A stretch of 64,000 bases of DNA from Paenibacillus albidus (GTDB taxonomy: Bacteria > Bacillota > Bacilli > Paenibacillales > Paenibacillaceae): assembly GCF_014644435.1 (NCBI RefSeq), contig NZ_BMKR01000009.1:124001-188000 (forward strand), read 5' to 3'. A model generated the notes under the pieces. That model worked only from the letters and a program-made list of their open reading frames with translations. It was not told the DNA's origin and made no database searches. Below, one piece after another: positions 1 through 9,167 of this stretch (the stretch's first letter is position 1; each line of letters opens with the position of its first letter). Made by a program: the position numbers and the translations under genes.

Positions 1-247
1 CACTCGGTCTGCCTTCCCGTTTGATAAAACCGCCGGGGATTTTGCCCACCGCGTACAATCTTTCCTCATAGTTAACTGTAAGCGGAAAGAAATCCAGATC
101 CTTCGGTTCCTTCGAAGCAGTAACCGTACACAATACAGAAGTATCACCATAACGCACCATCACGGCTGCGTTCGCTTGCTTGGCCAACCGGCCCGTTTCC
201 AGCACAAGGCGTCTGCCGCCCAGCTGCATTTCCACACGTTGTTCCAT
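1..247 (-). CDS. pnp: Polyribonucleotide nucleotidyltransferase (PNPase), N-terminal part, cut by window edge
   Basis: Only about the first 82 codons are inside the window; the gene continues beyond position 1. The protein is a phosphorolytic 3'-5' exoribonuclease that degrades mRNA. The visible part is the start of the first RNase PH-like domain, with the family signatures [21 protein letters not shown] and [18 protein letters not shown]. The ATG at 247 follows AAGGAGGGACTTT, a strong ribosome binding site. rpsO-pnp is the usual gene pair in Bacillales. A terminator after rpsO, a weak candidate promoter and two leader hairpins lie just upstream. Confidence 0.96.
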   Translation of the reverse strand, partial: MEQRVEMQLGGRRLVLETGRLAKQANAAVMVRYGDTSVLCTVTASKEPKDLDFFPLTVNYEERLYAVGKIPGGFIKREGRPS

Positions 248-273
248 AAAGTCCCTCCTTGAATAGTAGTAGA

Positions 274-313
274 CCCGCTGTTCTACACAGCAGGTTTAGG
301 CGATAGTCTAAAC
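274..313 (-). promoter_or_regulatory. Two tandem hairpins in the pnp leader
   Basis: Reading leftward, GTTTAG/CTAAAC (308-313 with 294-299) is followed at once by an 8-bp stem with one G-U pair (287-294 with 274-281). They end about 20 bases before the pnp ribosome binding site. PNPase autoregulates through a structured leader in E. coli; whether this leader does so is inference. There is no U-tract, so they are not terminators. Confidence 0.45.
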
Positions 314-351
314 AAAACACACAACCTCTGTCTCTAAAGCCAGAAGGCCGC

Positions 352-379
352 ACTATATGCAACTAAAGAAAAGCATCAA
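352..379 (-). promoter_or_regulatory. Candidate sigma-A promoter for pnp
   Basis: The -35 TTGATG (374-379) and -10 TATAGT (352-357) are separated by 16 bases. It lies downstream of the rpsO terminator and upstream of pnp, so pnp could be transcribed separately. The match is moderate (4/6 and 5/6). The -35 overlaps a short palindrome around 371-388. Confidence 0.4.
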
Positions 380-424
380 ATGATGCTTTGTATGAAAAGC
401 TTCTTGTGAAAGTATCCCCTTATT

Positions 425-493
425 TTCAAAAAGCAACCCGGCTGTCCCGCTGTCGCTCGTAAGAAGGACATACGGTATACAACCAGGCTGCTT
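425..493 (-). terminator. Intrinsic terminator after rpsO
   Basis: Reading leftward, a 14-bp arm at 480-493 pairs with 431-444, with several G-U pairs, and is followed by a U run (TTTTT at about 426-431). The loop of about 35 bases may fold further. It sits 20 bases after the rpsO stop codon. Confidence 0.7.
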
Positions 494-514
494 TAAGGGT
501 AATCTTATGGAAAA

Positions 515-784
515 TTAACGACGCAATCCCAGTCTTTCGATCAGGGCGCTGTAACGTCTGATGTCTTTGTTCTTCAAATACGCCAGCAGTTTACGACGTT
601 GTCCAACCATCTTGAGCAGTCCGCGACGAGAGTGATGATCCTTCTTGTGCGTACGCAAGTGGTCAGTCAAATTAACGATGTTCTCCGTAAGGATAGCAAC
701 TTGCACCTCTGGGGATCCAGTATCGGATTCATGAGTTTTGTGCTCGTCAATCAATTGATGTTTACGTTCTTGAGTCAATGCCAT
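515..784 (-). CDS. rpsO: 30S ribosomal protein S15
   Basis: S15 binds 16S rRNA at a three-way junction and organises the platform of the small subunit. The 89-residue protein has the normal family length and typical features: start [12 protein letters not shown], the [13 protein letters not shown] segment, and [15 protein letters not shown] with the rRNA-contacting basic residues. An in-frame upstream start would add six residues, but the ATG at 784 is preceded by AAGGAGGTG at good spacing. It has its own promoter and a leader hairpin, and is followed by a terminator before pnp. Confidence 0.98.
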   Translation of the reverse strand: MALTQERKHQLIDEHKTHESDTGSPEVQVAILTENIVNLTDHLRTHKKDHHSRRGLLKMVGQRRKLLAYLKNKDIRRYSALIERLGLRR

Positions 785-818
785 CCTGTTCACCTCCTTC
801 ATTATAATCGCCAGTAGC

Positions 819-842
819 CTCGTCGCCGTCGGTGAGAACGAG
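819..842 (-). promoter_or_regulatory. Leader hairpin of rpsO, possible S15 autoregulatory element
   Basis: CTCGT and ACGAG arms (838-842 with 819-823) close a GC-rich loop that includes CGACGGCG. The hairpin ends about 20 bases before the rpsO ribosome binding site. S15 represses its own leader in several bacteria, including Geobacillus; assigning that role here is inference from position and the GGC-containing loop. Confidence 0.4.
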
Positions 843-888
843 CAACCAAGCTAAGGTTATGATGCTGATATTTCCAGCAACGTTAATC

Positions 889-917
889 AGTATAGCATCT
901 TCGGGGATAAAAGTAAA
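889..917 (-). promoter_or_regulatory. Sigma-A promoter of rpsO
   Basis: The -35 TTTACT (912-917) and -10 TATACT (889-894) are separated by exactly 17 bases. It lies between the ribF stop codon and rpsO, giving a leader of about 100 bases. Confidence 0.7.
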
Positions 918-935
918 CGGCTTGTCAGACGCCCT

Positions 936-1883
936 TTATGAATTAGTGCCCAGAAGCTTTTTGGCCGTTTCCGCATCATCGCCAATTTGGGCAATCAGGG
1001 CCTGTATGGATTCAAATTTGCGCTCGGGACGAATGTAAGCCACAAGTTCAACTTTAAGCTCCTTGTCATACAAATCCCCCTCAAAGTCGAATACATGCAC
1101 CTCAAAGCTGGGGGCAATCATTCCTTCATGAAAGGTAGGCTTAACGCCAACATTCATTACGCCAAACAGCAATGTATTGTTAAAAAATACTCTGACTGCA
1201 TATACACCTTTGGCGGGAACGACAAAATGTTCTTCAAGCTGAAGGTTTGCCGTGGGAAAACCAATGGTCCGTCCCCGCTTCTCTCCATGCCCTACCGTAC
1301 CGCGCAGATGATAGCAGCGGCCAAACCAGTCGTTGGCGGTTGCCAGCTCTCCATTTTGCAGACTTTTACGAATGCCCGAGCTGCTCACCTTCACTCCATC
1401 AATCAGGAAGGGAGGAACGGTCTCCACATTCATAACGCCTTGCCCCAGTGCCCGGAGCATGTCTGCATCGCCTTCGCCCTGATAACCAAAGCGGAAATCA
1501 AATCCGACGACAGCCGTTACAACCTGCAGCGGCAACAGCATTACGGAGACGAAATTTTGCGGACTCACTCTGGAAAGCTGCTCATTAAATTCAACAATAT
1601 ACAAAATATCAACACCCATACCGGCGAGCAGCTCCTGCTTGTCTGGCTGAGGCGTCAAATATCCTTCATAATCACCTTTGCCCATCACATCCTTCGGATG
1701 GGGATGAAAGGTCATCACTGCAGCCGGTACGCCTTCTTTGCGGGCCAGCGCTACAGCAGAAGTAATAACACTGGCATGTCCACGGTGCAGGCCGTCGAAC
1801 TGGCCCAGAGCAACCACTTGCGGCTGTGCCCATTCTGCCGCTGTCTCCGGCGGCACGGGATAGGTTAACGTTACGGTTCTCAC
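936..1883 (-). CDS. ribF: Bifunctional riboflavin kinase / FAD synthetase
   Basis: RibF phosphorylates riboflavin to FMN and then adenylylates FMN to FAD in the cytosol. The 315-residue protein has an N-terminal nucleotidyltransferase domain (ALGQFDGLHRGH near residue 26, TFHPHPKDVM) and a C-terminal flavokinase domain (HGEKRGRTIGFPTANL, then GVMNVGVKPTF). An in-frame GTG at 1895 would add four residues, but it has no ribosome binding site; the GTG at 1883 follows AGGTGG by eight bases and was chosen. It is the last gene of the nusA-infB operon, downstream of truB, as in B. subtilis. Confidence 0.95.
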   Translation of the reverse strand: MRTVTLTYPVPPETAAEWAQPQVVALGQFDGLHRGHASVITSAVALARKEGVPAAVMTFHPHPKDVMGKGDYEGYLTPQPDKQELLAGMGVDILYIVEFNEQLSRVSPQNFVSVMLLPLQVVTAVVGFDFRFGYQGEGDADMLRALGQGVMNVETVPPFLIDGVKVSSSGIRKSLQNGELATANDWFGRCYHLRGTVGHGEKRGRTIGFPTANLQLEEHFVVPAKGVYAVRVFFNNTLLFGVMNVGVKPTFHEGMIAPSFEVHVFDFEGDLYDKELKVELVAYIRPERKFESIQALIAQIGDDAETAKKLLGTNS

Positions 1884-1922
1884 CCTGTTTTCCACCTACA
1901 ATTCACTTGGGTTAGTTATGGA

Positions 1923-2837
1923 CTACACTTGCGCAAACACTTTGACCGGGGTAATTGCCCCGGATTCATCCCGGGCATATATGCCCAGAAATTCATCCTG
2001 AGCATCGTACAACCGGAAATGACCGCTTTCCTTCACTTCAGGCGCCACATAACGCAAGGACAAGCGCTGGCCCTGCAATGCAGCTTTCCGCTTGTCATCC
2101 ATTACCGTATGCCGTGGCAGATGGGTAATCGCCGCATCGGCAGCAATGAGATGAGCCTCAAGCGTTCCGGCTTCCTTGTGCTCAGCGATCTCTTCAAGCG
2201 TTAGACAGTGGCTGGCTGTAATTCCCGCCGACATGGTCCGGGTTAGTTCAACCATCACACCCGGCAGTCCCAAAGCACGGCCTATATCCACACAAAGTGT
2301 GCGGATATAGGTCCCTTTGGAACAAAGCACCCGGAAGGTAATATCAGGGTAAGCGCCACTCCACTTCATCTCTGTCATTTCAATTTCATAAATTTCAACT
2401 TCACGGCTTTTGCGTTCTACGGTTTTGCCTTCTCTGGCGAGTTCATATAGACGTTTGCCATCCACCTTCACCGCAGAGTACATGGGAGGCACCTGGGAGA
2501 TTACCCCTTTGAATGTAGCCAGGACAGCCCGGATCTCGTCTTCTGTCACATGAACCTCGTCTACCGTCTGCGTAATGGTACCGGTGAGGTCCTCCGTATC
2601 ACTGGATAATCCCAGCCTGAGGGTAGCCACATATTCCTTGGGCAATTCCTGAATGTATTCAACTACCCGGGTGGCCCGCCCCAGACAAAGCGGCAGGACG
2701 CCTGTAACCTGTGGATCAAGAGTCCCTGTATGTCCTATCCGCTTCATGCCCAAAATACGACGGGCTTTGGCAACCACATCATGGGAAGTGAACCCTGCCG
2801 GCTTATAAACAGCCAGAACTCCTGTGTACTCACTCAT
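1923..2837 (-). CDS. truB: tRNA pseudouridine(55) synthase
   Basis: TruB converts U55 of the tRNA T-loop to pseudouridine. The 304-residue protein carries the catalytic motif GHTGTLDPQVTG with the nucleophilic Asp41, the VPPMYSAVKVDGKRLYELAR segment, and a C-terminal PUA-like RNA-binding region from about residue 235. Its ATG shares four bases (ATGA) with the stop codon of nrnA, which suggests translational coupling. The N-terminus YTGVLAVYKPAGFTSHDVV is typical of the family. Confidence 0.97.
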   Translation of the reverse strand: MSEYTGVLAVYKPAGFTSHDVVAKARRILGMKRIGHTGTLDPQVTGVLPLCLGRATRVVEYIQELPKEYVATLRLGLSSDTEDLTGTITQTVDEVHVTEDEIRAVLATFKGVISQVPPMYSAVKVDGKRLYELAREGKTVERKSREVEIYEIEMTEMKWSGAYPDITFRVLCSKGTYIRTLCVDIGRALGLPGVMVELTRTMSAGITASHCLTLEEIAEHKEAGTLEAHLIAADAAITHLPRHTVMDDKRKAALQGQRLSLRYVAPEVKESGHFRLYDAQDEFLGIYARDESGAITPVKVFAQV

Positions 2838-3811
2838 AGATGACGTCTTACCTCCTCCAGCACCAGTGGAATGACCTGTTCCAGCGTCTGTTCGATACGG
2901 GCACCCGCTGCGCGGGTATGACCGCCTCCGCCGAAGGTCTGGGCCAGAGCGGCTACATCTACTCTGCCTGCGGAACGCAGGCTGACTTTAACCGCATGTT
3001 CATGAATGACTTTGAACAAAATCCCCACTTCCACCCCTTGAATATTGCGCGGATAGTTGACGATTCCCTCCAAGTCTTCATTGGCGGCACTGCAGTTTGC
3101 CATATCCTCCGGTGTCACATAAACATAGGCAATATCGCCTTCAGGGGACAGCTGCAAGGTATTTAATGCCCGGTTCAGCACTTTTACCTGAGCGAGTGTC
3201 ATTTCTTCAAGCAGCGTTTCCGCTAGCTCCGGACCGTTCACCCCAAGGGCCAGCAGCTCGGATACGGCTGCCATAACTTTGGGTGAAGTATTGGTATAGC
3301 GAAATCCGCCGGTATCGGTCAGAAGCCCTGTGTAAATGGCAGTGGCTATATCCACATCCCACTCAACATCAAACGTTTGGAGCAGATCGAACAGAATTTC
3401 TGCCGTAGCCGCAGCATCCGGCTTAATCAGGTTCACAAAACCGTAGCCGTTATTTGTTGGATGATGATCTATGTTCAGAATAAGCGCATCCTCAGCAAAA
3501 TACTGCTGGGTCAGACCTACCCGCTGGAAATCGGCACAATCGACACAGATGACATTTTTGAAAGTCCCAGACATTTCAGTGTCCGCCATGTTGACAATTT
3601 CGTCCGAGTGCCATAAGTATTCCATCCGTTTGGGGATGGGGCCTTCATTAAGCATCGAATATTTTTTGCCCAGACATGAGAGAAGCCAGCCCACCGCGAG
3701 GGTGGAGCTGACTGCATCTCCGTCCGGCTGAACATGCGACACTACAAGGTAATCGTCGTGTTCCAGCAGAAACTTACGGGTCTGCTGGAGACTTTGTTCA
3801 TAGCTCTGCAT
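2834..3811 (-). CDS. nrnA: DHH-family oligoribonuclease / pAp phosphatase NrnA
   Basis: NrnA degrades very short RNAs and dephosphorylates 3'-phosphoadenosine 5'-phosphate in Bacillales, which lack Orn. The 325-residue protein has the DHH phosphoesterase signatures: HVQPDGDAVSS near residue 26, VDCAD, and NIDHHPTNNGYG, which supplies the DHH motif. A C-terminal DHHA1 domain ends with FGGGGHTRAAGARI. The ATG at 3811 follows AGGAGACGGCGA. The gene sits between rbfA and truB, the same place as ytqI-like genes in many Firmicutes operons. Confidence 0.94.
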   Translation of the reverse strand: MQSYEQSLQQTRKFLLEHDDYLVVSHVQPDGDAVSSTLAVGWLLSCLGKKYSMLNEGPIPKRMEYLWHSDEIVNMADTEMSGTFKNVICVDCADFQRVGLTQQYFAEDALILNIDHHPTNNGYGFVNLIKPDAAATAEILFDLLQTFDVEWDVDIATAIYTGLLTDTGGFRYTNTSPKVMAAVSELLALGVNGPELAETLLEEMTLAQVKVLNRALNTLQLSPEGDIAYVYVTPEDMANCSAANEDLEGIVNYPRNIQGVEVGILFKVIHEHAVKVSLRSAGRVDVAALAQTFGGGGHTRAAGARIEQTLEQVIPLVLEEVRRHL

Positions 3812-3843
3812 TCGCCGTCTCCTTTTAAAAAAAGCTTACCTGC

Positions 3844-4191
3844 CTATTCATTCTTTCCGAGTTCACCCAGCAGCTTCTCAATATGGCTGCCGTATGCTAC
3901 GGATTCGTCAAACTTGAAGATCAGCTCCGGCGTATGCCGGAGGCGGATCGCCTTGCCAAGCTCGGAACGGAGAAAGCCATTGGCTTTCTCGATAGCCTTT
4001 AGCGAGTCCGTTTTCTGCTCTTCATCCCCGAAGACGCTAAGGTATACTTTAGCCTGTGACAAATCGTTGGTCACATCTACACCGGTTACCGTAACAAAGC
4101 CAATGCGGGGGTCCTTCAGTTCCTTTTGGATAAGCTGGCTCAGCTCTTTCTTAATCTGTTCACCAACACGTCCAGCTCTTATCTTAGACAT
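3844..4191 (-). CDS. rbfA: 30S ribosome-binding factor RbfA
   Basis: RbfA is a KH-fold assembly factor that binds immature 30S subunits and helps process the 5' end of 16S rRNA. The 115-residue protein is of normal length. It shows [20 protein letters not shown] at the N-terminus, [20 protein letters not shown] and [21 protein letters not shown]. It follows infB by 18 bases in the nusA operon, as in most bacteria. Confidence 0.97.
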   Translation of the reverse strand: MSKIRAGRVGEQIKKELSQLIQKELKDPRIGFVTVTGVDVTNDLSQAKVYLSVFGDEEQKTDSLKAIEKANGFLRSELGKAIRLRHTPELIFKFDESVAYGSHIEKLLGELGKNE

Positions 4192-4209
4192 TCCAATTCA
4201 CCTCTTTGC

Positions 4210-6885
4210 TTAGCGCTCAACAGTTTCCATAATGAACGCCTCGATAATGTCGCCCTCTTGGAGCTCATTATAGCGTTCCAAAGTTATGCCGCATTCATAA
4301 CCTTGCGCGACTTCTTTAGCTTCGTCTTTAAAGCGTTTCAAGGTGTCAATTTTACCCTCGAATACAACGATGCCGCTGCGGATCAAGCGCATTTCAGCAT
4401 TTCTGGTAATTTTGCCGGAAGTAACCATACAACCTGCAACGGTACCCACTTTGCTGATTTTGAAGACACTGCGCACTTCGGCGTGGCCGATAATGCTTTC
4501 TTTATAGATGGGATCAAGCATCCCTTTCATGGCACTTTCAATTTCCTCAATAACATTATAGATAATGTTATGCAGGCGAACATCCACTTTTTCCTGCTCA
4601 GCTGCTGCTTTGGTCTGCGCATCGGGACGAACGTTAAAGCCGATCACGATCGCATTGGAGGCTGCCGCAAGCGTAATATCGGATTCCGTAATGGCACCGG
4701 CACCGCTGTGAATAATCTTCACGCGCACACCTTCCACTTCGATCTTGGCCAAAGAGCCTTTAAGCGCTTCGACGGATCCCTGTACATCGGCTTTGATAAT
4801 CACGTTCAGGTCTTTGATCTCGCCATCCTTGATATGCTGGAACAGATCATCCAGAGTAACACGGGTATTAACGTTAAGCTCGGATTGACGCTGGGAAGTC
4901 GAACGTCTGTCCGCAATGGCACGGGCTTTACGTTCGTCTTCGAAGGCCATAAACGGATCTCCGGCTTGCGGAACCTCAGTCAGACCGGTAATTTCTACCG
5001 GAGTAGACGGACCTGCTTCTTTAATCTTGCGTCCCTTATCATTCACCATGGCGCGTACACGTCCGAAGCAGTTACCTGCTACGAATGCATCCCCGACTTT
5101 CAGGGTACCATTCTGTACGAGAATACGTGCAACAGGTCCACGGTTCTTGTCAAGTTCAGCTTCAATGACTGTACCGCGCGCCCGTTTGTCAGGATTCGCC
5201 TTGTACTCATTCACTTCAGCTACGAGCAGGATCATTTCCAGCAATTCTTCCAGATTGATGCGCTGTTTGGCAGACAGATTCACGAAAATGGTGTCGCCGC
5301 CCCACTCTTCCGGTACCAGCTCATAATTGGTAAGCTCCTGCTTCACTCTATCCGGATCTGCACCCGGCTTGTCGATTTTGTTGACCGCTACGATAATCGG
5401 AAGTCCTGCAGCCTTGGCATGGTTGATGGCTTCAACCGTTTGCGGCATTACACCGTCATCAGCAGCAACGACGATAATTGTCATATCCGTAACCTGTGCT
5501 CCACGGGCACGCATAGCTGTAAAAGCTTCGTGGCCCGGTGTATCCAGGAAAGTGATTTTCTTGTGGTTAATCTCAACTTGGTATGCACCGATATGCTGTG
5601 TAATTCCGCCGGCTTCGCCGCCGGTCACATTCGTGGAACGAATGGCATCCAGCAATGTCGTTTTACCATGGTCAACGTGACCCATGATTGTAACTACCGG
5701 AGGACGATCCTGCAATTCCTCTTCGGTGTCATTTTCTTCTACAGTCTCAAAGCTGTCCTCATCCACCGGAATTTTCACTTCGACTTCCACGCCGAATTCA
5801 CCGGAGAGCAACAAAATGGTATCAATATCCAGCTCCTGGTTAATGGTAGCCATAACACCCATGGAGATCAGCTTCTTGATCACTTCCGAAGCATCCTTAT
5901 GGAGCAGCTTCGCAGTTTCACCAACAGTCATGCTGCCACGCACGATGATTTTCTTAGGGGTGTTGTCAATTTTCTCCCGGCGTTCCATGGATTGATTCTT
6001 GCCGCGGTTGTTTTTCCCGCCGCGGCCACGATAGTTGCCGCCTTTGCCGTCATCAAACCGTCTTTGGCCGGTATTGGGTCTTCCGCCTGTTGTATTCTTC
6101 TTTGGACCACCGCCACGGGAGAAATCGCCTCCGCCTTGTGGACGGTTATCGCCTGTGCGCGGTGCTCCGCCTTGGCCTTGCGGGCGGCTGCCTGTAGCCG
6201 TACCTTGCGGACGGTTGCCGCCAGTAGTGCTGCCTTGCGGACGGTTGCCGCCGGTGGAGCTGCCTTGCGGACGGCTGCCGCCGGTGGAGCTGCCTTGCGG
6301 ACGGCTGCCGCCAGTAGTGCTGCCTTGCGGACGGTTGCCGCCTGTGGAGCTGCCTTGCGGACGGTTGCCGCCTGTGGAGCTGCCTTGCGGACGGCTGCCG
6401 CCTGTGGAGCTGCCTTGTGGGCGATTGCCGCCTGTGGAGCTGCCTTGCGGACGGCTGCCGCCTGTGGAGCTGCCTTGCGGGCGGGAATTTTGTGTGGTGC
6501 CTGTTTGTGTTCTGCGGGAATCTTGTCCGCTTTGGGGCCTTGGGGACGTCGTCGATTGGTTGTTGTTTTGGTTACTGTTCATACCTACCTGCTTTTCCGG
6601 TTGATTTTTGTTGGCATTCTGAGCACTTTGGGCATCGGCTGTTACCGCACCGGTAGTGACCGGACGGCTGCTGGTGCCGCTATCCCGCTTGGCTGCAGCG
6701 TTTGATTTGATGTCCTTGAAGAACTGTTCCACTTTGTTCACGGAGCTGTTCTCCATGACACTCATATGGTTATTCACAGGAACATCCAAACGCTTCAGAA
6801 TTGTAATAATTTCTTTACTGCTCATATTCAGTGATTTAGCGTATTCGTAAACACGCAGTTTATCTTTATTGTCTTCTTTAGTCAA
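4210..6885 (-). CDS. infB: Translation initiation factor IF-2 with an expanded repeat linker
   Basis: IF-2 is the GTPase that brings fMet-tRNA to the 30S subunit and promotes subunit joining. The 891-residue protein has a short N-terminal IF2_N domain ([18 protein letters not shown]), a long low-complexity linker with nine near-identical 10-residue repeats at about residues 135-224, a second IF2_N domain (about 318-345), and the G domain: GHVDHGKT at 402-409, DTPGH at 448-452, NKID at 502-505. Domains II, III and the C2 fMet-tRNA-binding domain follow. The longest ORF begins upstream at 6912, but the TTG at 6885 follows GGAGG by eight bases and shares eight bases (TTGACTAA) with the end of ylxQ. 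Confidence 0.97.
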   Translation of the reverse strand: MTKEDNKDKLRVYEYAKSLNMSSKEIITILKRLDVPVNNHMSVMENSSVNKVEQFFKDIKSNAAAKRDSGTSSRPVTTGAVTADAQSAQNANKNQPEKQVGMNSNQNNNQSTTSPRPQSGQDSRRTQTGTTQNSRPQGSSTGGSRPQGSSTGGNRPQGSSTGGSRPQGSSTGGNRPQGSSTGGNRPQGSTTGGSRPQGSSTGGSRPQGSSTGGNRPQGSTTGGNRPQGTATGSRPQGQGGAPRTGDNRPQGGGDFSRGGGPKKNTTGGRPNTGQRRFDDGKGGNYRGRGGKNNRGKNQSMERREKIDNTPKKIIVRGSMTVGETAKLLHKDASEVIKKLISMGVMATINQELDIDTILLLSGEFGVEVEVKIPVDEDSFETVEENDTEEELQDRPPVVTIMGHVDHGKTTLLDAIRSTNVTGGEAGGITQHIGAYQVEINHKKITFLDTPGHEAFTAMRARGAQVTDMTIIVVAADDGVMPQTVEAINHAKAAGLPIIVAVNKIDKPGADPDRVKQELTNYELVPEEWGGDTIFVNLSAKQRINLEELLEMILLVAEVNEYKANPDKRARGTVIEAELDKNRGPVARILVQNGTLKVGDAFVAGNCFGRVRAMVNDKGRKIKEAGPSTPVEITGLTEVPQAGDPFMAFEDERKARAIADRRSTSQRQSELNVNTRVTLDDLFQHIKDGEIKDLNVIIKADVQGSVEALKGSLAKIEVEGVRVKIIHSGAGAITESDITLAAASNAIVIGFNVRPDAQTKAAAEQEKVDVRLHNIIYNVIEEIESAMKGMLDPIYKESIIGHAEVRSVFKISKVGTVAGCMVTSGKITRNAEMRLIRSGIVVFEGKIDTLKRFKDEAKEVAQGYECGITLERYNELQEGDIIEAFIMETVER
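6214..6483 (-). repeat. In-frame 30-bp tandem repeat inside infB
   Basis: Nine tandem 30-bp units encode RPQGS(S/T)TGG(N/S), followed by degenerate copies ([16 protein letters not shown]). Units differ mostly at the Asn/Ser and Ser/Thr positions and at silent sites. All changes keep the reading frame, so copy number can vary without breaking the gene. It is not a CRISPR array: there are no unique spacers. Confidence 0.95.
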
Positions 6886-7201
6886 TAACTCCACCTCCGA
6901 CAGTATCTCCAAGCACTCTGGAGATCATTTCCGCGAATCCTTTATCCGTAACGGCCAGCACAACGCGCTGGTCCTTACCAATACTTGCACCGAGTTCATC
7001 CCGGTGAAATGCGATTACCAGTGGAATATCGTAGGTTCCGCATTTATCGCGAAATTTTTTTTGGGTATTATCTGAAGCGTCACCTGCCAGAACGACCAGC
7101 CTCGCTTCTGAAGACCGCACTGCCTTGAGTACAGCCTCGTCACCGGTGACAATCTTGCCTGCTCTCATGGCAAGCCCTAAATAAGAAAGTGCCTTACTCA
7201 T
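6878..7201 (-). CDS. ylxQ: L7Ae-family RNA-binding protein YlxQ
   Basis: A 107-residue member of the ribosomal L7Ae/L30e/S12e/Gadd45 fold, which binds kink-turn RNAs. Visible signatures are [20 protein letters not shown] and the central [18 protein letters not shown]. The ATG at 7201 was chosen over a start 69 bases upstream because AAGGATAGTGAGG lies just before it; it overlaps the end of ylxR by eight bases (ATGAGTAA). The 3' end overlaps the infB start in the same way. Its precise cellular role is not established. Confidence 0.92.
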   Translation of the reverse strand: MSKALSYLGLAMRAGKIVTGDEAVLKAVRSSEARLVVLAGDASDNTQKKFRDKCGTYDIPLVIAFHRDELGASIGKDQRVVLAVTDKGFAEMISRVLGDTVGGGVID

Positions 7202-7502
7202 TGTCCTCACTATCCTTTGCTGCCAAAAACTGCTCCTCCACGGATGCAAAATCCCGGGCAAGCTGGGCATAGATTTCAGGACTCACTTGACATTTCAGTG
7301 CACGGTCAAGCGCTTTATTCTTCTGTGCCAGCTTGAAGCATTCCAGCTTTCCGCAAATATATGCACCGCGCCCCGACTTTTTGCCGGTCAGGTCAATCAG
7401 TACTTCGCCTTCCGGCGTTCTGACGACCCGTATCAGTTCTTTCTTCGGCATCATTTCCTGGCTGGCTACACATTTGCGGAGAGGTACTTTCCTTTGTTTC
7501 AT
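7194..7502 (-). CDS. ylxR: YlxR / RnpM-like RNA-binding protein
   Basis: A 102-residue protein of the YlxR (DUF448) family, with the signature RKCVASQEMMPKKELIRVVR and the GRGAYIC loop. The B. subtilis homologue has been described as RnpM, which binds RNase P RNA and modulates its activity; the role here is by homology. It lies between nusA and ylxQ as usual. Its last eight bases overlap the ylxQ start. Confidence 0.93.
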   Translation of the reverse strand: MKQRKVPLRKCVASQEMMPKKELIRVVRTPEGEVLIDLTGKKSGRGAYICGKLECFKLAQKNKALDRALKCQVSPEIYAQLARDFASVEEQFLAAKDSEDNE

Positions 7503-7529
7503 CTTACACGCCTCCCGCCTGACGGTTAA

Positions 7530-8627
7530 TTAATCAATGGAGACGGAATCCTGATGCATTTCATCATTGGAGGTTCTCGGTCTGCCGTACTCCTGCTCGG
7601 CCTGGCTTTCGCTCTTGATATCAATTTTCCAGCCGGTCAGCTTGGCGGCCAGACGGGCATTTTGCCCTTTTATGCCGATAGCCAGTGACAGCTGATAATC
7701 AGGAACGATGACCCGGGCCATTTTTTCCGCTTCAAAGACTTGAACTTCAAGCACTTTGGAAGGGCTAAGTGCATTGGCCACATATTCCTGCACCAGATCG
7801 GAATAGCGGACGATATCAATCTTCTCGCCGCGCAGCTCGGTAACGATAGTCTGAACACGCGTACCGCGGGGACCTACACACGAACCCACCGGATCAACTT
7901 CAGGATTGCGGGAAAATACAGCAATTTTAGAGCGGAAGCCGGCCTCGCGGGCCACGGAACGAATCTCTACCACACCGTCAAAAATCTCCGGAACCTCAAG
8001 CTCGAACAAACGCTTCAGCAATCCGGGATGACTGCGGGACAGCATAATCTGCGGCCCTTTGGTGGTGTTCTCGACTTTGGTGATATAAGCCTTGATGCGC
8101 TCGCTTTGCTTAAACTTCTCGCCTGGCATAAGTTCACTGAGCGGCAGAACCGCTTCAATCTTGCCAAGGTCGATGTAAATGTTGCGCATGTCCTGACGTT
8201 GTACAAGGCCGGTAACAATATCCTCTTCCTTGTCGATAAAAGCGTTATAAATGAGTCCACGCTCTGCTTCGCGAATGCGCTGTGTGACCACCTGCTTGGC
8301 GGTTTGGGCGGCAATCCGCCCAAAATCGCGGGGCGTTACCTCAAGCTCGGCGATATCCTCCAGCTGAAAGTGCGGGTTAATCTCCCGGGCAGCCGGCAGG
8401 GAAATTTCTGTTCTGGTATCCAGAACTTCCTCTACCACCAGCTTGCGGGCAAATACTTTGATCAGACCCGTATTGCGGTTCATGTCCACACGCACATTCT
8501 GCGCAGCATTGAAATTGCGTTTATAGCTGGAGATCAGTGCAGCTTCAATGGCTTCAAACAGCACATCCTTGCTGATGCCCTTCTCTCTCTCCAGTTCATT
8601 CATAGCTTCAATAAAATCCATACTCAT
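7530..8627 (-). CDS. nusA: Transcription elongation/termination factor NusA
   Basis: NusA binds RNA polymerase and nascent RNA, and affects pausing, intrinsic termination and antitermination. The 365-residue protein has the short Gram-positive architecture: an N-terminal RNAP-binding domain, an S1 domain (about 135-200), KH1 ([13 protein letters not shown]) and KH2 ([16 protein letters not shown]), without the acidic repeats of E. coli NusA. The ATG at 8627 follows AGGGGGA. It is the second gene of the rimP-nusA-infB operon, whose leader carries a hairpin suited to NusA-dependent attenuation. Confidence 0.97.
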   Translation of the reverse strand: MSMDFIEAMNELEREKGISKDVLFEAIEAALISSYKRNFNAAQNVRVDMNRNTGLIKVFARKLVVEEVLDTRTEISLPAAREINPHFQLEDIAELEVTPRDFGRIAAQTAKQVVTQRIREAERGLIYNAFIDKEEDIVTGLVQRQDMRNIYIDLGKIEAVLPLSELMPGEKFKQSERIKAYITKVENTTKGPQIMLSRSHPGLLKRLFELEVPEIFDGVVEIRSVAREAGFRSKIAVFSRNPEVDPVGSCVGPRGTRVQTIVTELRGEKIDIVRYSDLVQEYVANALSPSKVLEVQVFEAEKMARVIVPDYQLSLAIGIKGQNARLAAKLTGWKIDIKSESQAEQEYGRPRTSNDEMHQDSVSID

Positions 8628-8653
8628 GAAATTCCGGTCCCCCTTTCAAGACA

Positions 8654-9121
8654 TTAAAAAATAATGGCCAATCTCGCACTGGCGACTTTGGCATACGGTA
8701 CAACATGTTCTTTTTTGCCCGCGGAGATGAGCAGCTCCTCATTCTCGAACGAGAGCAAACGGCCTTCAAATTCTTTGAGTCCCTGAATCGGCTCATAAAC
8801 CGTTACATATACGTCCTTCCCCACCGCCTTGGCCACATCCGCAGCTTTCTTGAGCGGACGCTCCGCTCCGGGCGACGAAACCTCAAGGAAATAAGCTTCA
8901 GGAATCGGATCGTTCTCATCCAGCTTCTGGCTGAAGTATTCGCTGATCGTTCCGCAGTCATCAATATCGATGCCGCCTTCTTTATCTACGAATATGCGCA
9001 GAAACCAGTTGGAGCCCTCTTTCACGTATTCAACGTCCACCAGTTCGAAACCATTGTCCTCAAGATAGGGTCCGAGCATCTGCTCTACCGTTTGTTTAAT
9101 TTTGGATTTGGGTGTGCTCAA
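8654..9121 (-). CDS. rimP: Ribosome maturation factor RimP
   Basis: RimP is needed for maturation of the 30S subunit. Starting at the TTG at 9121, the protein is 155 residues, the normal size. That TTG follows GGAGG by ten bases; the longer ORF to 9163 has no such site. Signatures are GFELVDVEYVKEGSNWFLRI and GIDIDDCGTISE in the N-terminal domain, and FLEVSSPGAERPL at the border of the C-terminal SH3-like domain. It is the first gene of the nusA operon, as in most bacteria. Confidence 0.95.
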   Translation of the reverse strand: MSTPKSKIKQTVEQMLGPYLEDNGFELVDVEYVKEGSNWFLRIFVDKEGGIDIDDCGTISEYFSQKLDENDPIPEAYFLEVSSPGAERPLKKAADVAKAVGKDVYVTVYEPIQGLKEFEGRLLSFENEELLISAGKKEHVVPYAKVASARLAIIF

Positions 9122-9167
9122 AAGATAATAACCTCCACGAACTTGTCTTTTGCTATATACCAAAGAT

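Noticed and set aside
987-1868. 293-codon plus-strand frame opposite ribF
   Set aside because: Antisense shadow of ribF with no family signal and no ribosome binding site.
6214-6483. Possible CRISPR array
   Set aside because: The repeats are directly adjacent, in frame within infB, and have no unique spacers.
4126-6705. 859-codon open frame on the plus strand opposite infB
   Set aside because: It is antisense to a certain IF-2 gene. Its low-complexity Ala/Leu/Arg segment is the complement of the IF-2 repeats, and it has no ribosome binding site or domain.
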